DNA of 64,000 bases from JAAYTD01 sp964472015 (GCA_964472015.1 CAYYIP010000003.1:62001-126000), one strand, 5' to 3'. Positions 46,247 through 56,098 are shown, numbered from the stretch's first letter. The notes: generated from the sequence alone by a model not told the origin. Numbers and translations are program-made.

Positions 46247-47626
46247 ATGTTTTCATATATAAAAAGAATTCATTTTATAGGTATTGGCGGTATTGGAATG
46301 AGTGGTATTGCAGAAATACTTATAAATAAAGGTTTTTATGTAACTGGTTCCGACTTAATTGATTCTGATAATGTGCAATATTTAAGAAAACTTGGTGCAA
46401 AAATATATATAGGACATTCAAAAGAAAATATTCAAGATGCAGAAGTAGTTACCTATTCTAGTGCTATATCTATAAATGAAAATCCTGAAATAATAGAAGC
46501 TAAACAAAGAAAAATACCTATTATTAGACGAGCTGAAATGTTAGCAGAAGTTTCACGGTTAAATTATTGTTTAGCAGTTGCTGGTACCCATGGGAAGACA
46601 AGTACAACTTCTATGGTATCCCTAATTTTAATTAAAGCAGGTATTGATCCAACAGTTATTGTAGGTGGTAGATTAAAAGATTTAGGAGGTACTAATGCGA
46701 GATTAGGACATGGTGAATGGACAATTGTTGAAGCAGATGAATATGATAGATCATTTTTACAATTATTTCCTGCTATTGCTATATTAAATAATATAGAACC
46801 TGATCATTTAGATATTTATGGCGAATTACAAAATATAAAAGAAGCATTTATTCAATTTGCTAATAAGGTTCCTTTTTATGGTTTTGTTACAGCTGGTATT
46901 GATTGTTCTGGAGTAAGGGAAGTATTAGAACAAATTAATAAGAAAATAATTTCTTTTGCTACAACTCAAAAAGATGCTGATTATTTTGCTACAAATATTA
47001 TTTATGAAGGATTAGTTTCTAAATGTGATGTTTATGAATATGGTAAGTTATTGGGACAAATAGTTATAAATGTGCCAGGAGAACATAATATAAGAAATGC
47101 ATTGGCTGCTATTGCAGTAGCAAGACAGTTTAATATAGATTTTAATACAATAGCAACTGTAATAAAAGAATTTCATGGTGTTTTTAGAAGATTTGAGATA
47201 AAAGGCGATATAAGTGGAGCTATAATTGTTGATGATTATGCTCATCATCCAACAGAAATTATTGCTACTTTAAAGGGTGCTAAAAATTATTTTTCACGTC
47301 GTATAGTTGCTATATTTCAACCTCATACTTATACACGTACATCTGATTTTTATAAAGAATTTGCAATGGCATTTCAATATGCTGATATTGTATATATTAC
47401 AGATATTTATCCGGCACGTGAAAAACCTATTGCAGGTGTTACAGGAGAATTAATTGTTAATGAAGCTATTAAAAATGGAATAAATAATGTATATTATGTA
47501 CCTAATAAAGAAGATATTCCTGAGATTATATTGAATAATTTAACACCTATTGATATTGTTATTACTATTGGTGCTGGTGATATTTGGAAAATTGGTGAAG
47601 AAATAATTAGTAAATATAATGGCTGA
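46247..47626 (+). CDS. murC: UDP-N-acetylmuramate--L-alanine ligase MurC
   Basis: The product is 459 residues, the normal Mur ligase length. It adds L-Ala to UDP-MurNAc. It opens with IHFIGIGGIGMSGIAEIL, the MurC nucleotide-binding motif. The ATP loop AGTHGKTSTTSM follows near residue 114, then VEADEYDRSFL with the catalytic Glu, NIEPDHLDIYG, IVDDYAHHPTEI, and FQPHTYTRT. Its last 8 bases overlap rnhB. No other dcw-cluster genes (murG, ftsQ, ftsA, ftsZ) are near, so the cluster is dispersed in this genome. Confidence 0.97.
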   Translation: MFSYIKRIHFIGIGGIGMSGIAEILINKGFYVTGSDLIDSDNVQYLRKLGAKIYIGHSKENIQDAEVVTYSSAISINENPEIIEAKQRKIPIIRRAEMLAEVSRLNYCLAVAGTHGKTSTTSMVSLILIKAGIDPTVIVGGRLKDLGGTNARLGHGEWTIVEADEYDRSFLQLFPAIAILNNIEPDHLDIYGELQNIKEAFIQFANKVPFYGFVTAGIDCSGVREVLEQINKKIISFATTQKDADYFATNIIYEGLVSKCDVYEYGKLLGQIVINVPGEHNIRNALAAIAVARQFNIDFNTIATVIKEFHGVFRRFEIKGDISGAIIVDDYAHHPTEIIATLKGAKNYFSRRIVAIFQPHTYTRTSDFYKEFAMAFQYADIVYITDIYPAREKPIAGVTGELIVNEAIKNGINNVYYVPNKEDIPEIILNNLTPIDIVITIGAGDIWKIGEEIISKYNG

Positions 47627-48266
47627 TTTTTCTATTGAAAATTGCTTGCAAAAACAAGGATTTTATAATATTGCAGGAGTAGATGAAGCAGGACGAGGGC
47701 CTTTAGCAGGACCAGTTGTAGCAGCAGCAGTTATTTTAGATTGTTGTACTGATATTTTTAAAGATGTAAATGATTCTAAAAAAATAACAAAAAGTAAACG
47801 CAAAGAATTATTTGAATTAATTATAAAAAATGCTATTAGTTATAGTATTCAATTTGTTAATGAAAATATTATTGATAATATAAATATATTACAATCTACA
47901 ATACAAGCAATGAATAGCGCTATTAAAGGATTAAATACTAAGGTTGACTTTATTATTGTTGATGGAAATTATTTTCATTATAGTATGGGAATAAAAGATA
48001 TTCCTTTTAAAACTATTATAAAGGGTGATGTTAAATCTATTTCTATTGCCGCTGCTTCTATTCTTGCAAAAGTTGCTAGAGATGAATGGATGGAAGAAGT
48101 AGCTGCAAAAGAATTTCCTCAATATAATTTTATGAAAAATAAAGGATATCCAACAAAAGAACATATAAATTTATTAAAAAAATATGGAGCTTGTAAATAT
48201 CATAGGAAATCTTTTATAAAAAAATTTAATGTTAATAACCTTTTATTTAAAGAATCTTTGTTTTAA
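47619..48266 (+). CDS. rnhB: Ribonuclease HII
   Basis: The product is 215 residues. It cleaves the RNA strand of RNA-DNA hybrids and single ribonucleotides in DNA. The family start GVDEAGRGPLAGPVVAAAVIL contains the catalytic Asp-Glu pair (about residue 22). Further on are VNDSKKITKSKR, DFIIVDGN (third Asp) and KSISIAAASILAKVARDEWM with the fourth. The closing HRKSFIKKF is also typical. The start codon lies within the end of murC (8-base overlap, +1 frame shift). Confidence 0.97.
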   Translation: MADFSIENCLQKQGFYNIAGVDEAGRGPLAGPVVAAAVILDCCTDIFKDVNDSKKITKSKRKELFELIIKNAISYSIQFVNENIIDNINILQSTIQAMNSAIKGLNTKVDFIIVDGNYFHYSMGIKDIPFKTIIKGDVKSISIAAASILAKVARDEWMEEVAAKEFPQYNFMKNKGYPTKEHINLLKKYGACKYHRKSFIKKFNVNNLLFKESLF

Positions 48267-48350
48267 ATATAATTTGAATTATATATAAATATGTATAAAA
48301 ATATAATAAAATATTTTAATTATAAGTTTATCAAGTTGTAAGGAGTTATT

Positions 48351-49865
48351 ATGAAATTAAGAATTTTATTTATTTTGTTATTAGTATGTTTTGTTTTTCA
48401 ATTTAATATATTTGCATCAGAAGAGTGGAGTAATATAGTGACATCATCTGGTACAAATAATTCTGGTACAGTAGGAAGATGTATTGCGTCACTTCCTAAT
48501 GGAGACTTTGTTATAGCCGGTTTATATAAAGCTGACGAAATAAATTTTGATGCTTTTAAAGTAAATTCTATTTCATCGGCTGCAAAACTAGTAGAATTAG
48601 ATAGAAGAAAAATTTATTTAGCAAGAATATCAAATGGAAAATTTGTTTGGGCAAAAACTTTTGGTTCTAAAAATGATGACGATAATTCTGTTATAAATAT
48701 AGAAACAGATAAACAAGGTAACATTTATTTATTTGGAGTTGCTTCTTCACAAGTTTTCGTTGATCAAATTGTTATAACAAAAAAATCAAGTAAAGATGTA
48801 GCAGCTTTTCTAATTAAATTTGATGAAAATGGTAATGCTTTATGGGGGAAGTCAATTAGTGCATTTAATAAACTAGAAGAGAGTAGTTTATCAGTTAATG
48901 AAAGTGGAGAGATTATAATTGCTACTTCAGTAACTCAAAATGAAAGAAAAATTACACAAGATAAAATTATATATAATAGACCAGGTAGTTATTCGTCTGC
49001 AATATTAATACGTTTTGATACTGATGGTAATGCTTTATGGATAAAAGGAGTTATTAACGAAGGAGCAGGTAGTGCAAGTATTCCTAAAAATGTTATATTA
49101 GATAAAGCTGGAAATGCTTATTTAATTGGTGAATTTTCAGGGGGAAAAGCTCATTTTGGAGGTGCGTCGTTACCTTTACCAACTGCTATTACTTCCTCGC
49201 CTGCTTATGGATGTGTATTTTTAGCTAAATATGATGTGCAAGGTTTATGTATTATGGCAACAAATGTAGGTTCTAATTTAGCAGTAAGTGATCCAAGACC
49301 TAAAGCTTTTACAGTTAGCTTATCACTAGATGAGAGTGAAATATATGTAACAGGTAGTCTTTCTAAAAATTTTACAGTGTGGGATAATGATGGAATAAAA
49401 TCTTTAGAAACAATACAAAATAAAGCCAAAACGACTTTTTTCATTTCTAAATATGATCAAGATGGCAATTTTAAAAGTATAAAAACAGGTGAAACAAAAA
49501 ATTGTTATGTAGAGGTTGCAGGATTTGAAGTGACTGATGATGGTAACTTTGTTTTTATTGGTAATTTTGCAGGGAATATGACTGATATTGGTGATAATAA
49601 AAAGTATGTATCAACATCTGATAGAACAATAAGCAGACAAAAATATTTTCCTTTTATAATAAGATATGATAAAAATTGGAATGTAATTAATTGTAATATT
49701 ATAGAAGCAAATGCAGAAACTAAAATTAGTGATTTTTGTGTATTTCAAAATAATATTTGTACAATTGGTGAATTTGCAGCGGAAGTAAATGTTGCTAAAT
49801 TGGGGAATAATAATTTATCTATGGAAAAGAATTATAGTAAATCTTTTGTTTGGTTATTTAAATAA
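48351..49865 (+). CDS. Secreted SBBP-like beta-propeller protein
   Basis: The product is 504 residues with a signal peptide (about 1-23, LLVCFVFQFNIFASEEW). The mature part is built from repeated blades with the pattern FDENGNALWGKSI, FDTDGNALWIKGV, KAGNAYLIGEF and DDGNFVFIGNF, like SBBP/NHL-type propellers found in FCB secreted proteins. No T9SS sorting domain is visible at the C-terminus (it ends SFVWLFK), so the protein may remain periplasmic or use another route. Function is unknown. A strong AAGGAG Shine-Dalgarno lies 6 bases before the ATG. Confidence 0.8.
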   Translation: MKLRILFILLLVCFVFQFNIFASEEWSNIVTSSGTNNSGTVGRCIASLPNGDFVIAGLYKADEINFDAFKVNSISSAAKLVELDRRKIYLARISNGKFVWAKTFGSKNDDDNSVINIETDKQGNIYLFGVASSQVFVDQIVITKKSSKDVAAFLIKFDENGNALWGKSISAFNKLEESSLSVNESGEIIIATSVTQNERKITQDKIIYNRPGSYSSAILIRFDTDGNALWIKGVINEGAGSASIPKNVILDKAGNAYLIGEFSGGKAHFGGASLPLPTAITSSPAYGCVFLAKYDVQGLCIMATNVGSNLAVSDPRPKAFTVSLSLDESEIYVTGSLSKNFTVWDNDGIKSLETIQNKAKTTFFISKYDQDGNFKSIKTGETKNCYVEVAGFEVTDDGNFVFIGNFAGNMTDIGDNKKYVSTSDRTISRQKYFPFIIRYDKNWNVINCNIIEANAETKISDFCVFQNNICTIGEFAAEVNVAKLGNNNLSMEKNYSKSFVWLFK

Positions 49866-49958
49866 AGAGTATGTTAAAATATATCATTATATATTATTTT
49901 CTTAATTAACTTATGTTTTTTTATTATGTTTAATGTAATTATTTTTTTGATTAGAGTT

Positions 49959-50432
49959 ATGAAAACAAAAATTATAAATTATTTATATCTATTTTTATTT
50001 TTAGCAGTTTGTAGTTGTTCACCTTATATAAGATATTCAAGTGATATAGAAAATAAGTCAGTAAGAACAGGAAATATTATAAAAAATGATCAAGATGTTA
50101 ATGTAAAGATGGGGGAAAATGATGATTTGTCTATTATAAATGGTTCAAAAAGAGGTTTAGCATCTTTTTATAGTGATAAATTTGAAGGGAAACTTACTGC
50201 AAGTGGTGAAGTATTTTCACAAGAAAATTTTACAGCTGCTCATAGGGAATTGCCGTTTGGAACTGTTGTTAGGGTTACTCGTATTAGCAATGGGAAGAGT
50301 GTAGTTGTACGAATAAATGATAGAGGACCTTTTGTTGCTGGAAGAATAATAGATTTATCTTATTCAGCAGCTAAAGCAATTGATTTAATTATTGATGGTA
50401 TTGCAGAAGTTGAAATTACAGTTATAGAGTAA
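49959..50432 (+). CDS. rlpA: RlpA-like lipoprotein (septal ring lytic transglycosylase family)
   Basis: The start at the ATG 49959 gives 157 residues and a proper lipoprotein signal (MKTKIINYLYLFLFLAVCSC). The ATG at 49926 would add 11 hydrophobic residues that precede a second Met. The double-psi beta-barrel domain is clear: GLASFYSDKFEGKLTASGE, AAHRELPFGTVVRVT, VVVRINDRGPF and IIDLSYSAAKAI. RlpA proteins bind or cleave denuded peptidoglycan at division sites; there is no SPOR domain here. The next gene starts 4 bases after the stop, so the two are probably cotranscribed. Confidence 0.9.
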   Translation: MKTKIINYLYLFLFLAVCSCSPYIRYSSDIENKSVRTGNIIKNDQDVNVKMGENDDLSIINGSKRGLASFYSDKFEGKLTASGEVFSQENFTAAHRELPFGTVVRVTRISNGKSVVVRINDRGPFVAGRIIDLSYSAAKAIDLIIDGIAEVEITVIE

Positions 50433-50436
50433 ATAA

Positions 50437-52110
50437 ATGAAAATAATACGTATAATAGTATTTTTATGTTTATATATAGTTCTCTATAATTATAATTATT
50501 TATTTGCTTATGATTATGATTATGAGAATTGTTATGCAGCTGTAAAATCAGCTACTAGTAGATTTTTTACTATTGAGAATCGTAATTATTTAAATAAAAA
50601 TAAAAATAAGATTTTAGACCAAAGGCCTGAAATGCAAACTTTTGTTATTTCACCAAAAGGGCATTTCAGAATATATTTTGATACTGTTGGGATACATGCT
50701 GTTGCTAATGTAGATATGGATATGAATGGTATTTATGATTATATTGATATTGTATGTGAAGTATTTGAATATGTTTATTATATAGAAATTAATAGATTTG
50801 GTTTTAGACCTCCTAGAACTGATGGATATGATGCTGAGGATACATTGTATAATATTTATGTAAAAGATCAAGTCTATGATGCTTGTGCTTATGGATATAC
50901 AACTCCTATACGTAGTTATAATGATAATGGAAATTTTAATAAGTGGTTTTCTTATATAACAATTGACAATAATTATTCTGTTTTAGATTCTATTGAAGTT
51001 AATTCTAAAAAACTTCCTTTATTTGCTACAACAGGTTCTAATGCATTAAAAGTAACTGCAGCGCATGAATTCTTTCATGCTGTTCAATATGGTTATGGGG
51101 ATGATTTGAAAAATGGTATTAGTAGTGCATCTATTTATGAAATGACAAGTGTTTGTATGGAAATGTTAATATATCCTGATATTTATGATTATTTAATTTA
51201 TGTAAATAATTTATTATCTAATGTGTCAAAATATGTTTTTTCCGATACAAATCCTGAAATTGGATATAGATATGGAATATTTTTTTATATGTTATGTAAA
51301 AAGTATGGAGAAGTTTTTTTGTTGAATTATTGGGAAAAAGTAGAAAATGGTTATATTTGTTTTGAAGCATTAGAACAATTATTATTAGAAAAAGAAAGTT
51401 CTATAGCTGAAGAATGGAATGAATTCTGTAATTGGATATATTTTACGGGTTCTAGAGCAATACAAGACAAATATTTTTATTTTGCTTTTAAATGTAAAGA
51501 ATTACAACCAATTATTAACGAGGAATTTGATGAAAAATTTATAAAATCTGATTATTATTTACCTTATGAATTAGTTGTTGTACGTATAATATTTCGAAGT
51601 AAAAGTTCTTTAAAAACAGCAGATACTGCAGATTTTATAATTACTAATTTAGATACTGATGAAATGATTAAACAAAGTTATAAACAAAAACAATATTTTT
51701 TCTATATAAATACAGAACAAGACAATGAATCTATAGAACTTCTTGATAATATTTGGTATAAGGTTTATTCTACAAATGATTATTTAAAATATATTTCTTT
51801 TATATATTATGGAATTCAAACTAATAATATAACAAAAGCTTATCCGCAACCTTTTAGTAAATCTAAACATGAATATATTTATTTTCCTGTTCCTGATTAT
51901 ATGAATGTAGGAGAAAAAATAAATTTAAAAATTTATAATATAGAATTAAAAGAAATATATAATATTCAATCAAATATTATTACTGATAATAAAAATAAAG
52001 TTGTTGCTTTTTTAGCAAATGATATAGATTTAGGTATTTATATTTATAAAGTTTATGCTTTTGGTAATAATAAGGATGAGAAGACAGGGAAAATAATATT
52101 AAAAAAATAA
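50437..52110 (+). CDS. Secreted zinc metalloprotease-like protein (MXAN_6640-like) with degenerate sorting domain
   Basis: The product is 557 residues with a signal peptide (about 1-24). The mature start has a propeptide-like region and the DMDMNGIYDYIDIV calcium-type loop. The zinc motif is HEFFH (His210, Glu211, His214) in AAHEFFHAVQYGY, followed by a helical part with YEMTSVCMEM. This arrangement matches MXAN_6640-type putative metalloproteases of FCB and myxobacteria. The C-terminal ~85 residues look like a T9SS sorting domain in which PNPF has become PQPF. It is probably exported and acts on extracellular proteins. It follows the RlpA-like gene by 4 bases. Confidence 0.78.
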   Translation: MKIIRIIVFLCLYIVLYNYNYLFAYDYDYENCYAAVKSATSRFFTIENRNYLNKNKNKILDQRPEMQTFVISPKGHFRIYFDTVGIHAVANVDMDMNGIYDYIDIVCEVFEYVYYIEINRFGFRPPRTDGYDAEDTLYNIYVKDQVYDACAYGYTTPIRSYNDNGNFNKWFSYITIDNNYSVLDSIEVNSKKLPLFATTGSNALKVTAAHEFFHAVQYGYGDDLKNGISSASIYEMTSVCMEMLIYPDIYDYLIYVNNLLSNVSKYVFSDTNPEIGYRYGIFFYMLCKKYGEVFLLNYWEKVENGYICFEALEQLLLEKESSIAEEWNEFCNWIYFTGSRAIQDKYFYFAFKCKELQPIINEEFDEKFIKSDYYLPYELVVVRIIFRSKSSLKTADTADFIITNLDTDEMIKQSYKQKQYFFYINTEQDNESIELLDNIWYKVYSTNDYLKYISFIYYGIQTNNITKAYPQPFSKSKHEYIYFPVPDYMNVGEKINLKIYNIELKEIYNIQSNIITDNKNKVVAFLANDIDLGIYIYKVYAFGNNKDEKTGKIILKK

Positions 52111-52218
52111 CGATATAAAGACTTTTATAAAACTTGGTTTTTTTTGTAAAAATATATAAAAAATACTAAAATATAGAATATTTAATATATTTTATCTTTT
52201 TTATTTTATATAAAATAT

Positions 52219-52226
52219 TATTTTTG
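52219..52226 (+). promoter_or_regulatory. Candidate -7 box of gcvPB
   Basis: TATTTTTG matches TAnnTTTG, 95 bases before the ATG; the -33 position is T-rich without a clear TTTG. A small hairpin AATGTT-GTAGTAT-AACATT followed by T6 lies between it and the gene (about 52264-52286). I see no glycine riboswitch in the leader. Confidence 0.45.
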
Positions 52227-52320
52227 TAGTTAAATTATTTATATTTATTTTATTGAAATAAATAATGTTGTAGTATAACATTTTTTGAAAATATAAACTT
52301 AAAGTATAAAGTGTGAGGTT

Positions 52321-53766
52321 ATGGAAAAATTAATCTTTGAAAAAAGCAAGACAGGGCGCAAAGGATATTCACTTCCAAAGTTAGATGTTCCTGTAAAAAT
52401 GAATACTATCCCAAGTAAATATTTGCGTAAAGAAATAGCAAAATTACCGGAAGTTCCTGAGACAGATATTTCTCGTCATTATATTCGTTTATCAAATTTA
52501 AACCATTGTATAGAGAAAGGGGTATATCCTTTAGGGTCCTGTACAATGAAATATAATCCAAAAATAAATGAAGTTGTTGCTTCATTAGGTGGTTTTACAG
52601 GTCTTCATCCAAATATTCATAGTAAATATGCTCAAGGTGCTTTAGAATTAATGTACGAGCTTGGAGAAGCATTAAAAGCAATCACAGGTTTGCAAGGAGT
52701 AACCTTACAACCATCGGCAGGTGCCCAAGGTGAATTAACAGGAATATTATGTTTCCGTGCTTATTTTTTAGATAGAGGAGAAATTAATCGTACAAAGATA
52801 TTAATACCAGAATCAGCTCATGGTACAAATCCTGCTTCTGCTGTAATAGCCGGTTTTAAAACAGTTGTTGTAAAATGTGCTTCAAATGGTTCTATTGATA
52901 TTGATGATCTAAAATCAAAACTTGGCGATGATATTGCAGGTATTATGATAACAAATCCTTCTACTATTGGTATATTTGAAAGCAATATTGTTGAAATTGA
53001 GAAATTAATACATGGTTGTGGTGGTTTAATGTATATGGATGGTGCAAATTTAAATGCTTTATTAGGTATTACAACTCCTGGATTAATGAAGTTTGATTGT
53101 GTTCATTTTAATTTACATAAAACAATGTCTACTCCTCATGGTGGTGGTGGACCTGGTTCTGGTCCTATTTGTGTTAATGAAAAATTAGTTGATTTTTTAC
53201 CTGCTCCTCAAATAGTAAAAATAAACGATAGATATGAGTTACGTGATAAAAAGGATTTACCAAAATCTATTGGACGTATGCACAGTTTTTTTGGTAATTT
53301 TTCGGTTTTAGTAAGAGCACTAACTTATATTAGAATGAATGGTTCGGAAGGATTAAGAAATGTAAGTGAAAATGCTATTATTAATGCAAATTATGTACAG
53401 TCAAGATTAAAAGAATATTATACCTTCCCTTATGATGTAAATTGTATGCATGAATGTGTATGTAGTGCTGATTTACAGAAAAATTATGGTGTATCTGCTA
53501 AAGATATAGGGAAACGTATGCTTGATTATGGAGTACATGCGCCTACAACATATTTTCCTTTAATTGTTCATGAAGCTTTACTAATAGAACCTACAGAAAC
53601 AGAAAAATTAGAAGATTTAGATGTTCTTTGTGATGTATTAATAAATATAGCAGAAGAAGCGAAAAATGATTCTAAGCTTTTATTAGATGCTCCACTTACA
53701 ACACCAGTTAGAAGACTTGATGATGCTCAAGCTGTTAGACAACCAAATTTAAGATGGGTAGATTAA
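52321..53766 (+). CDS. gcvPB: Glycine dehydrogenase (decarboxylating) subunit 2, GcvPB
   Basis: The product is 481 residues, the length of the PLP-carrying subunit 2 of the two-subunit P-protein. It decarboxylates glycine and loads the aminomethyl group on GcvH. Motifs are YPLGSCTMKYNPK near the N-terminus, SAHGTNPASA, and the PLP lysine at about residue 267 in NLHKTMSTPHGGGGPGSGP. Most Bacteroidia have a fused ~950-residue GcvP, so the split form is notable. Neither gcvPA nor gcvH/gcvT is next to it. GTGAGG lies just before the ATG. It is convergent with nadA. Confidence 0.95.
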   Translation: MEKLIFEKSKTGRKGYSLPKLDVPVKMNTIPSKYLRKEIAKLPEVPETDISRHYIRLSNLNHCIEKGVYPLGSCTMKYNPKINEVVASLGGFTGLHPNIHSKYAQGALELMYELGEALKAITGLQGVTLQPSAGAQGELTGILCFRAYFLDRGEINRTKILIPESAHGTNPASAVIAGFKTVVVKCASNGSIDIDDLKSKLGDDIAGIMITNPSTIGIFESNIVEIEKLIHGCGGLMYMDGANLNALLGITTPGLMKFDCVHFNLHKTMSTPHGGGGPGSGPICVNEKLVDFLPAPQIVKINDRYELRDKKDLPKSIGRMHSFFGNFSVLVRALTYIRMNGSEGLRNVSENAIINANYVQSRLKEYYTFPYDVNCMHECVCSADLQKNYGVSAKDIGKRMLDYGVHAPTTYFPLIVHEALLIEPTETEKLEDLDVLCDVLINIAEEAKNDSKLLLDAPLTTPVRRLDDAQAVRQPNLRWVD

Positions 53767-53803
53767 TAAATTTAATTTATCAATCAAAATATTAAATAAT
53801 ATA

Positions 53804-53839
53804 TAAAAAAGCGAATTAAATTTTACATTCGCTTTTTAT
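53804..53839. terminator. Bidirectional terminator between gcvPB and nadA
   Basis: AAAAAAGCGAAT pairs with ATTCGCTTTTT around a loop of about 11 bases, with A- and T-runs on the two sides. It serves both convergent genes. Confidence 0.9.
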
Positions 53840-53842
53840 ATT

Positions 53843-54769
53843 TTAACTTAGTTTTAACATTAATTCTAATGGTTTTAATGCTTTTAATCTAAGATTTTCC
53901 TCAATATTAATTTCAGTAGTAAGTGTTTCTAAAGAATAAATAACATTTTCAATAGTATTTTTTTTCATTTGAATACATAAATTTAGACTCCCATGATTAT
54001 TTTTTATAAAAATAAATTTTTTATTAGGCGAAGTTTTTTCCAATTTATATTTAATACCTGGTTCCGTAAGTATTATAAATTCATTTTTATTAGAATTTTT
54101 AATATAATTAATAATTCCAGTTGTAGAACCTATAAAATCAGCATACTGTAGTATATTTTCGGGGCATTCTGGATGAGCTACTATATCACTATTAGGATAA
54201 TTTGTTATTGTATCTTTTAGATGTTTTTCTGAAAAATTATTGTGTACGTAACAATAATCTTTCCAAATTTCCATTTTTATATTTAATTTTTTGTTTAAAT
54301 ATCTACCAAGATTATTATCCGTAGCAAAAAGAATAGTTTTATCTTTTTGAATGGAATTTACAATTTTTTCTGCATTAGAAGAAGTACATATTACATCCGA
54401 TATAGCTTTAAGTTCAGTAGAACAATTAATATAAGAAATTAAAAACGGATTTTTAAAACTTTCCTTCCAATGTTTTATATCATTTACATTAGATAAATCA
54501 GCTAAAGAACATCCAGAAGTGATATCAGGCAATAATACTATTTTTTTATGATTTAATATTTTTGCTGTTTCAGCCATGAAATGTACTCCACAAAATAATA
54601 TTATATCAGCGTTTGTATTTTTTGCTTGTTGTGATAATGCAAGAGAATCGCCTACAAAATCAGATAAGTTTTGAATTTCGTTTCTTGTATAATAATGTGA
54701 TAGTATTATTGCATTTCTTTTTTCTTTAAGTTCTTTTACTTTTTTTATATAATCTTGATTTTTAAACAT
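53843..54769 (-). CDS. nadA: Quinolinate synthase NadA
   Basis: The product is 308 residues from the ATG at 54769. A longer frame from a TTG at 54811 is unlikely because it overlaps the -7 box and adds nonconserved residues. NadA condenses iminoaspartate with dihydroxyacetone phosphate to quinolinate using a [4Fe-4S] cluster. Motifs are AIILSHYYTRNEIQ, DFVGDSLALS, FCGVHFMAETAKIL (first Cys), PDITSGCSLAD, the HPECPENI segment (last Cys) and GSTTGI. nadB and nadC are not adjacent. It has its own promoter and shares a terminator with gcvPB. Confidence 0.95.
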   Translation of the reverse strand: MFKNQDYIKKVKELKEKRNAIILSHYYTRNEIQNLSDFVGDSLALSQQAKNTNADIILFCGVHFMAETAKILNHKKIVLLPDITSGCSLADLSNVNDIKHWKESFKNPFLISYINCSTELKAISDVICTSSNAEKIVNSIQKDKTILFATDNNLGRYLNKKLNIKMEIWKDYCYVHNNFSEKHLKDTITNYPNSDIVAHPECPENILQYADFIGSTTGIINYIKNSNKNEFIILTEPGIKYKLEKTSPNKKFIFIKNNHGSLNLCIQMKKNTIENVIYSLETLTTEINIEENLRLKALKPLELMLKLS

Positions 54770-54808
54770 AATAAAAATTAAAATATAAAAATTAAGAAAT
54801 TTATAATA

Positions 54809-54816
54809 CAAAAATA
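54809..54816 (-). promoter_or_regulatory. -7 box of nadA
   Basis: TATTTTTG on the minus strand matches TAnnTTTG. Transcription would start near 54802, about 33 bases before the ATG at 54769, which supports that start over the upstream TTG. No clear -33 TTTG is seen. Confidence 0.55.
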
Positions 54817-55031
54817 CAAAAAATTTTGTATTTTTGAATAAAACTTTTTATTTTAGTAATTAAATATATTTACTAATATTTTATAATTAAAACTTATCTT
54901 TTATTATGTATAATATTAATAAAAATATATTATTTATTATATGGATGATAATCTAAATTGTTATATTATAAATTCTTTTTATATAAGTAGTAATAATTAA
55001 TAAATTTAATAAATAAATATAGGGCTTGTCT

Positions 55032-56075
55032 ATGAAATTCAACATTAAAACAATTAACATTATTTTTTTGTCAGTATTATTATCTATACTAAGTATTTGT
55101 TTAATATCTTGTGATAAGGGACCAAAACCAGTAGAAATTACAAAATTAAAAACATATACGGATGAATTAGTAAAATTTTCTATTGATTATCCAGAAAATT
55201 GGGTTATGACTAAACAAGCAGGTGAGCGTGCTGTAATATTCTCTTCAAATGATGCTAAATCTCGTTTTTCAAAATATGATGCAAAAGGATTTCCCGGTGC
55301 AATAATAGATGTTTATGCTACTAAAGTAAATGAAACTAAGACAGTTGATACACTTATAAATAAAGCAAAATTATTTCCTGACGAATATTATAAAGAGTCA
55401 TCAATTACAGTTGATGGTGTTCAAGGGAAAAGATTTGATTATGGCTTTGAATTAGAAGGTGGTATATTTAAAGGAGTTTATATTATAGCATCTAAAGATA
55501 ATATTACATATACTTCTTTGCGTATAGAAGCATTTGATGATTCTTGGGATATTTACAGTAAAAACTTTGAAAATATAATTAAAAGTTTTAAATTAGCTAA
55601 TATTCAACAGAAAAAACGGGATACGATTATTAATCAAGAAGAATTGCCATTCCCGTCTGAAAAATTAGTTTCTAAGAAAGGTAATGGATTTACCATTTCT
55701 GTTCCAGAAAATTTTTATTTAGGTACTTCAGCAGTTAAAGGAGTTATTAATTCAAATAATTATACTGGTGATAGACGTGCTGATTGTAATATTATGATAG
55801 ATGTATTAGATGGTTCAAAAACAAGTGATTTTAAAAAAGCTGTTATAGAACTAGCAGGTCGTTATTCAAATTCATCTGCTATAAAAGAAACTAAAATTGG
55901 AGGTCTTGATGGATTTATAATTAGTTGGAACCCAACAAAAAATGTTAAAGGTCGTGTATATTTTGCTAAAAAAGGAGATAGAATTTTCCGTATTTCTATT
56001 AATTGGTATGTTCCTGAAGAGTTAAATTATCTTCCAATTTTTGAAAAATCTATAAAATCTATAAAATTTGACTAA
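55032..56075 (+). CDS. Lipoprotein with two PsbP/Mog1-like domains
   Basis: The ATG at 55032 gives 347 residues; an in-frame TTG lies 6 bases earlier. A lipoprotein signal with lipobox LISC (ICLISCDKG) puts it on a membrane. Two similar alpha/beta domains follow, each opening with a Y/VPENW-type strand: FSIDYPENWVMT (about 50) and FTISVPENFYLG (about 225). Each ends with a segment like FENIIKSFKL or FEKSIKSIKF. This is the pattern of PsbP-like/DUF1795 proteins. The role is unknown; it is not evidence of photosynthesis. It is monocistronic with a strong terminator. Confidence 0.78.
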   Translation: MKFNIKTINIIFLSVLLSILSICLISCDKGPKPVEITKLKTYTDELVKFSIDYPENWVMTKQAGERAVIFSSNDAKSRFSKYDAKGFPGAIIDVYATKVNETKTVDTLINKAKLFPDEYYKESSITVDGVQGKRFDYGFELEGGIFKGVYIIASKDNITYTSLRIEAFDDSWDIYSKNFENIIKSFKLANIQQKKRDTIINQEELPFPSEKLVSKKGNGFTISVPENFYLGTSAVKGVINSNNYTGDRRADCNIMIDVLDGSKTSDFKKAVIELAGRYSNSSAIKETKIGGLDGFIISWNPTKNVKGRVYFAKKGDRIFRISINWYVPEELNYLPIFEKSIKSIKFD

Positions 56076-56098
56076 AAATTAGTTTAAAGTTAAATTAT

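Noticed and set aside
52111..52320. Possible glycine riboswitch before gcvPB
   Set aside because: The leader is A+T-rich and lacks the G-rich conserved aptamer core; only a small hairpin and a -7 box are seen.
54770..54811. N-terminal extension of NadA from a TTG codon
   Set aside because: The extra residues are hydrophobic and not part of the family, and the region overlaps the likely nadA promoter box.
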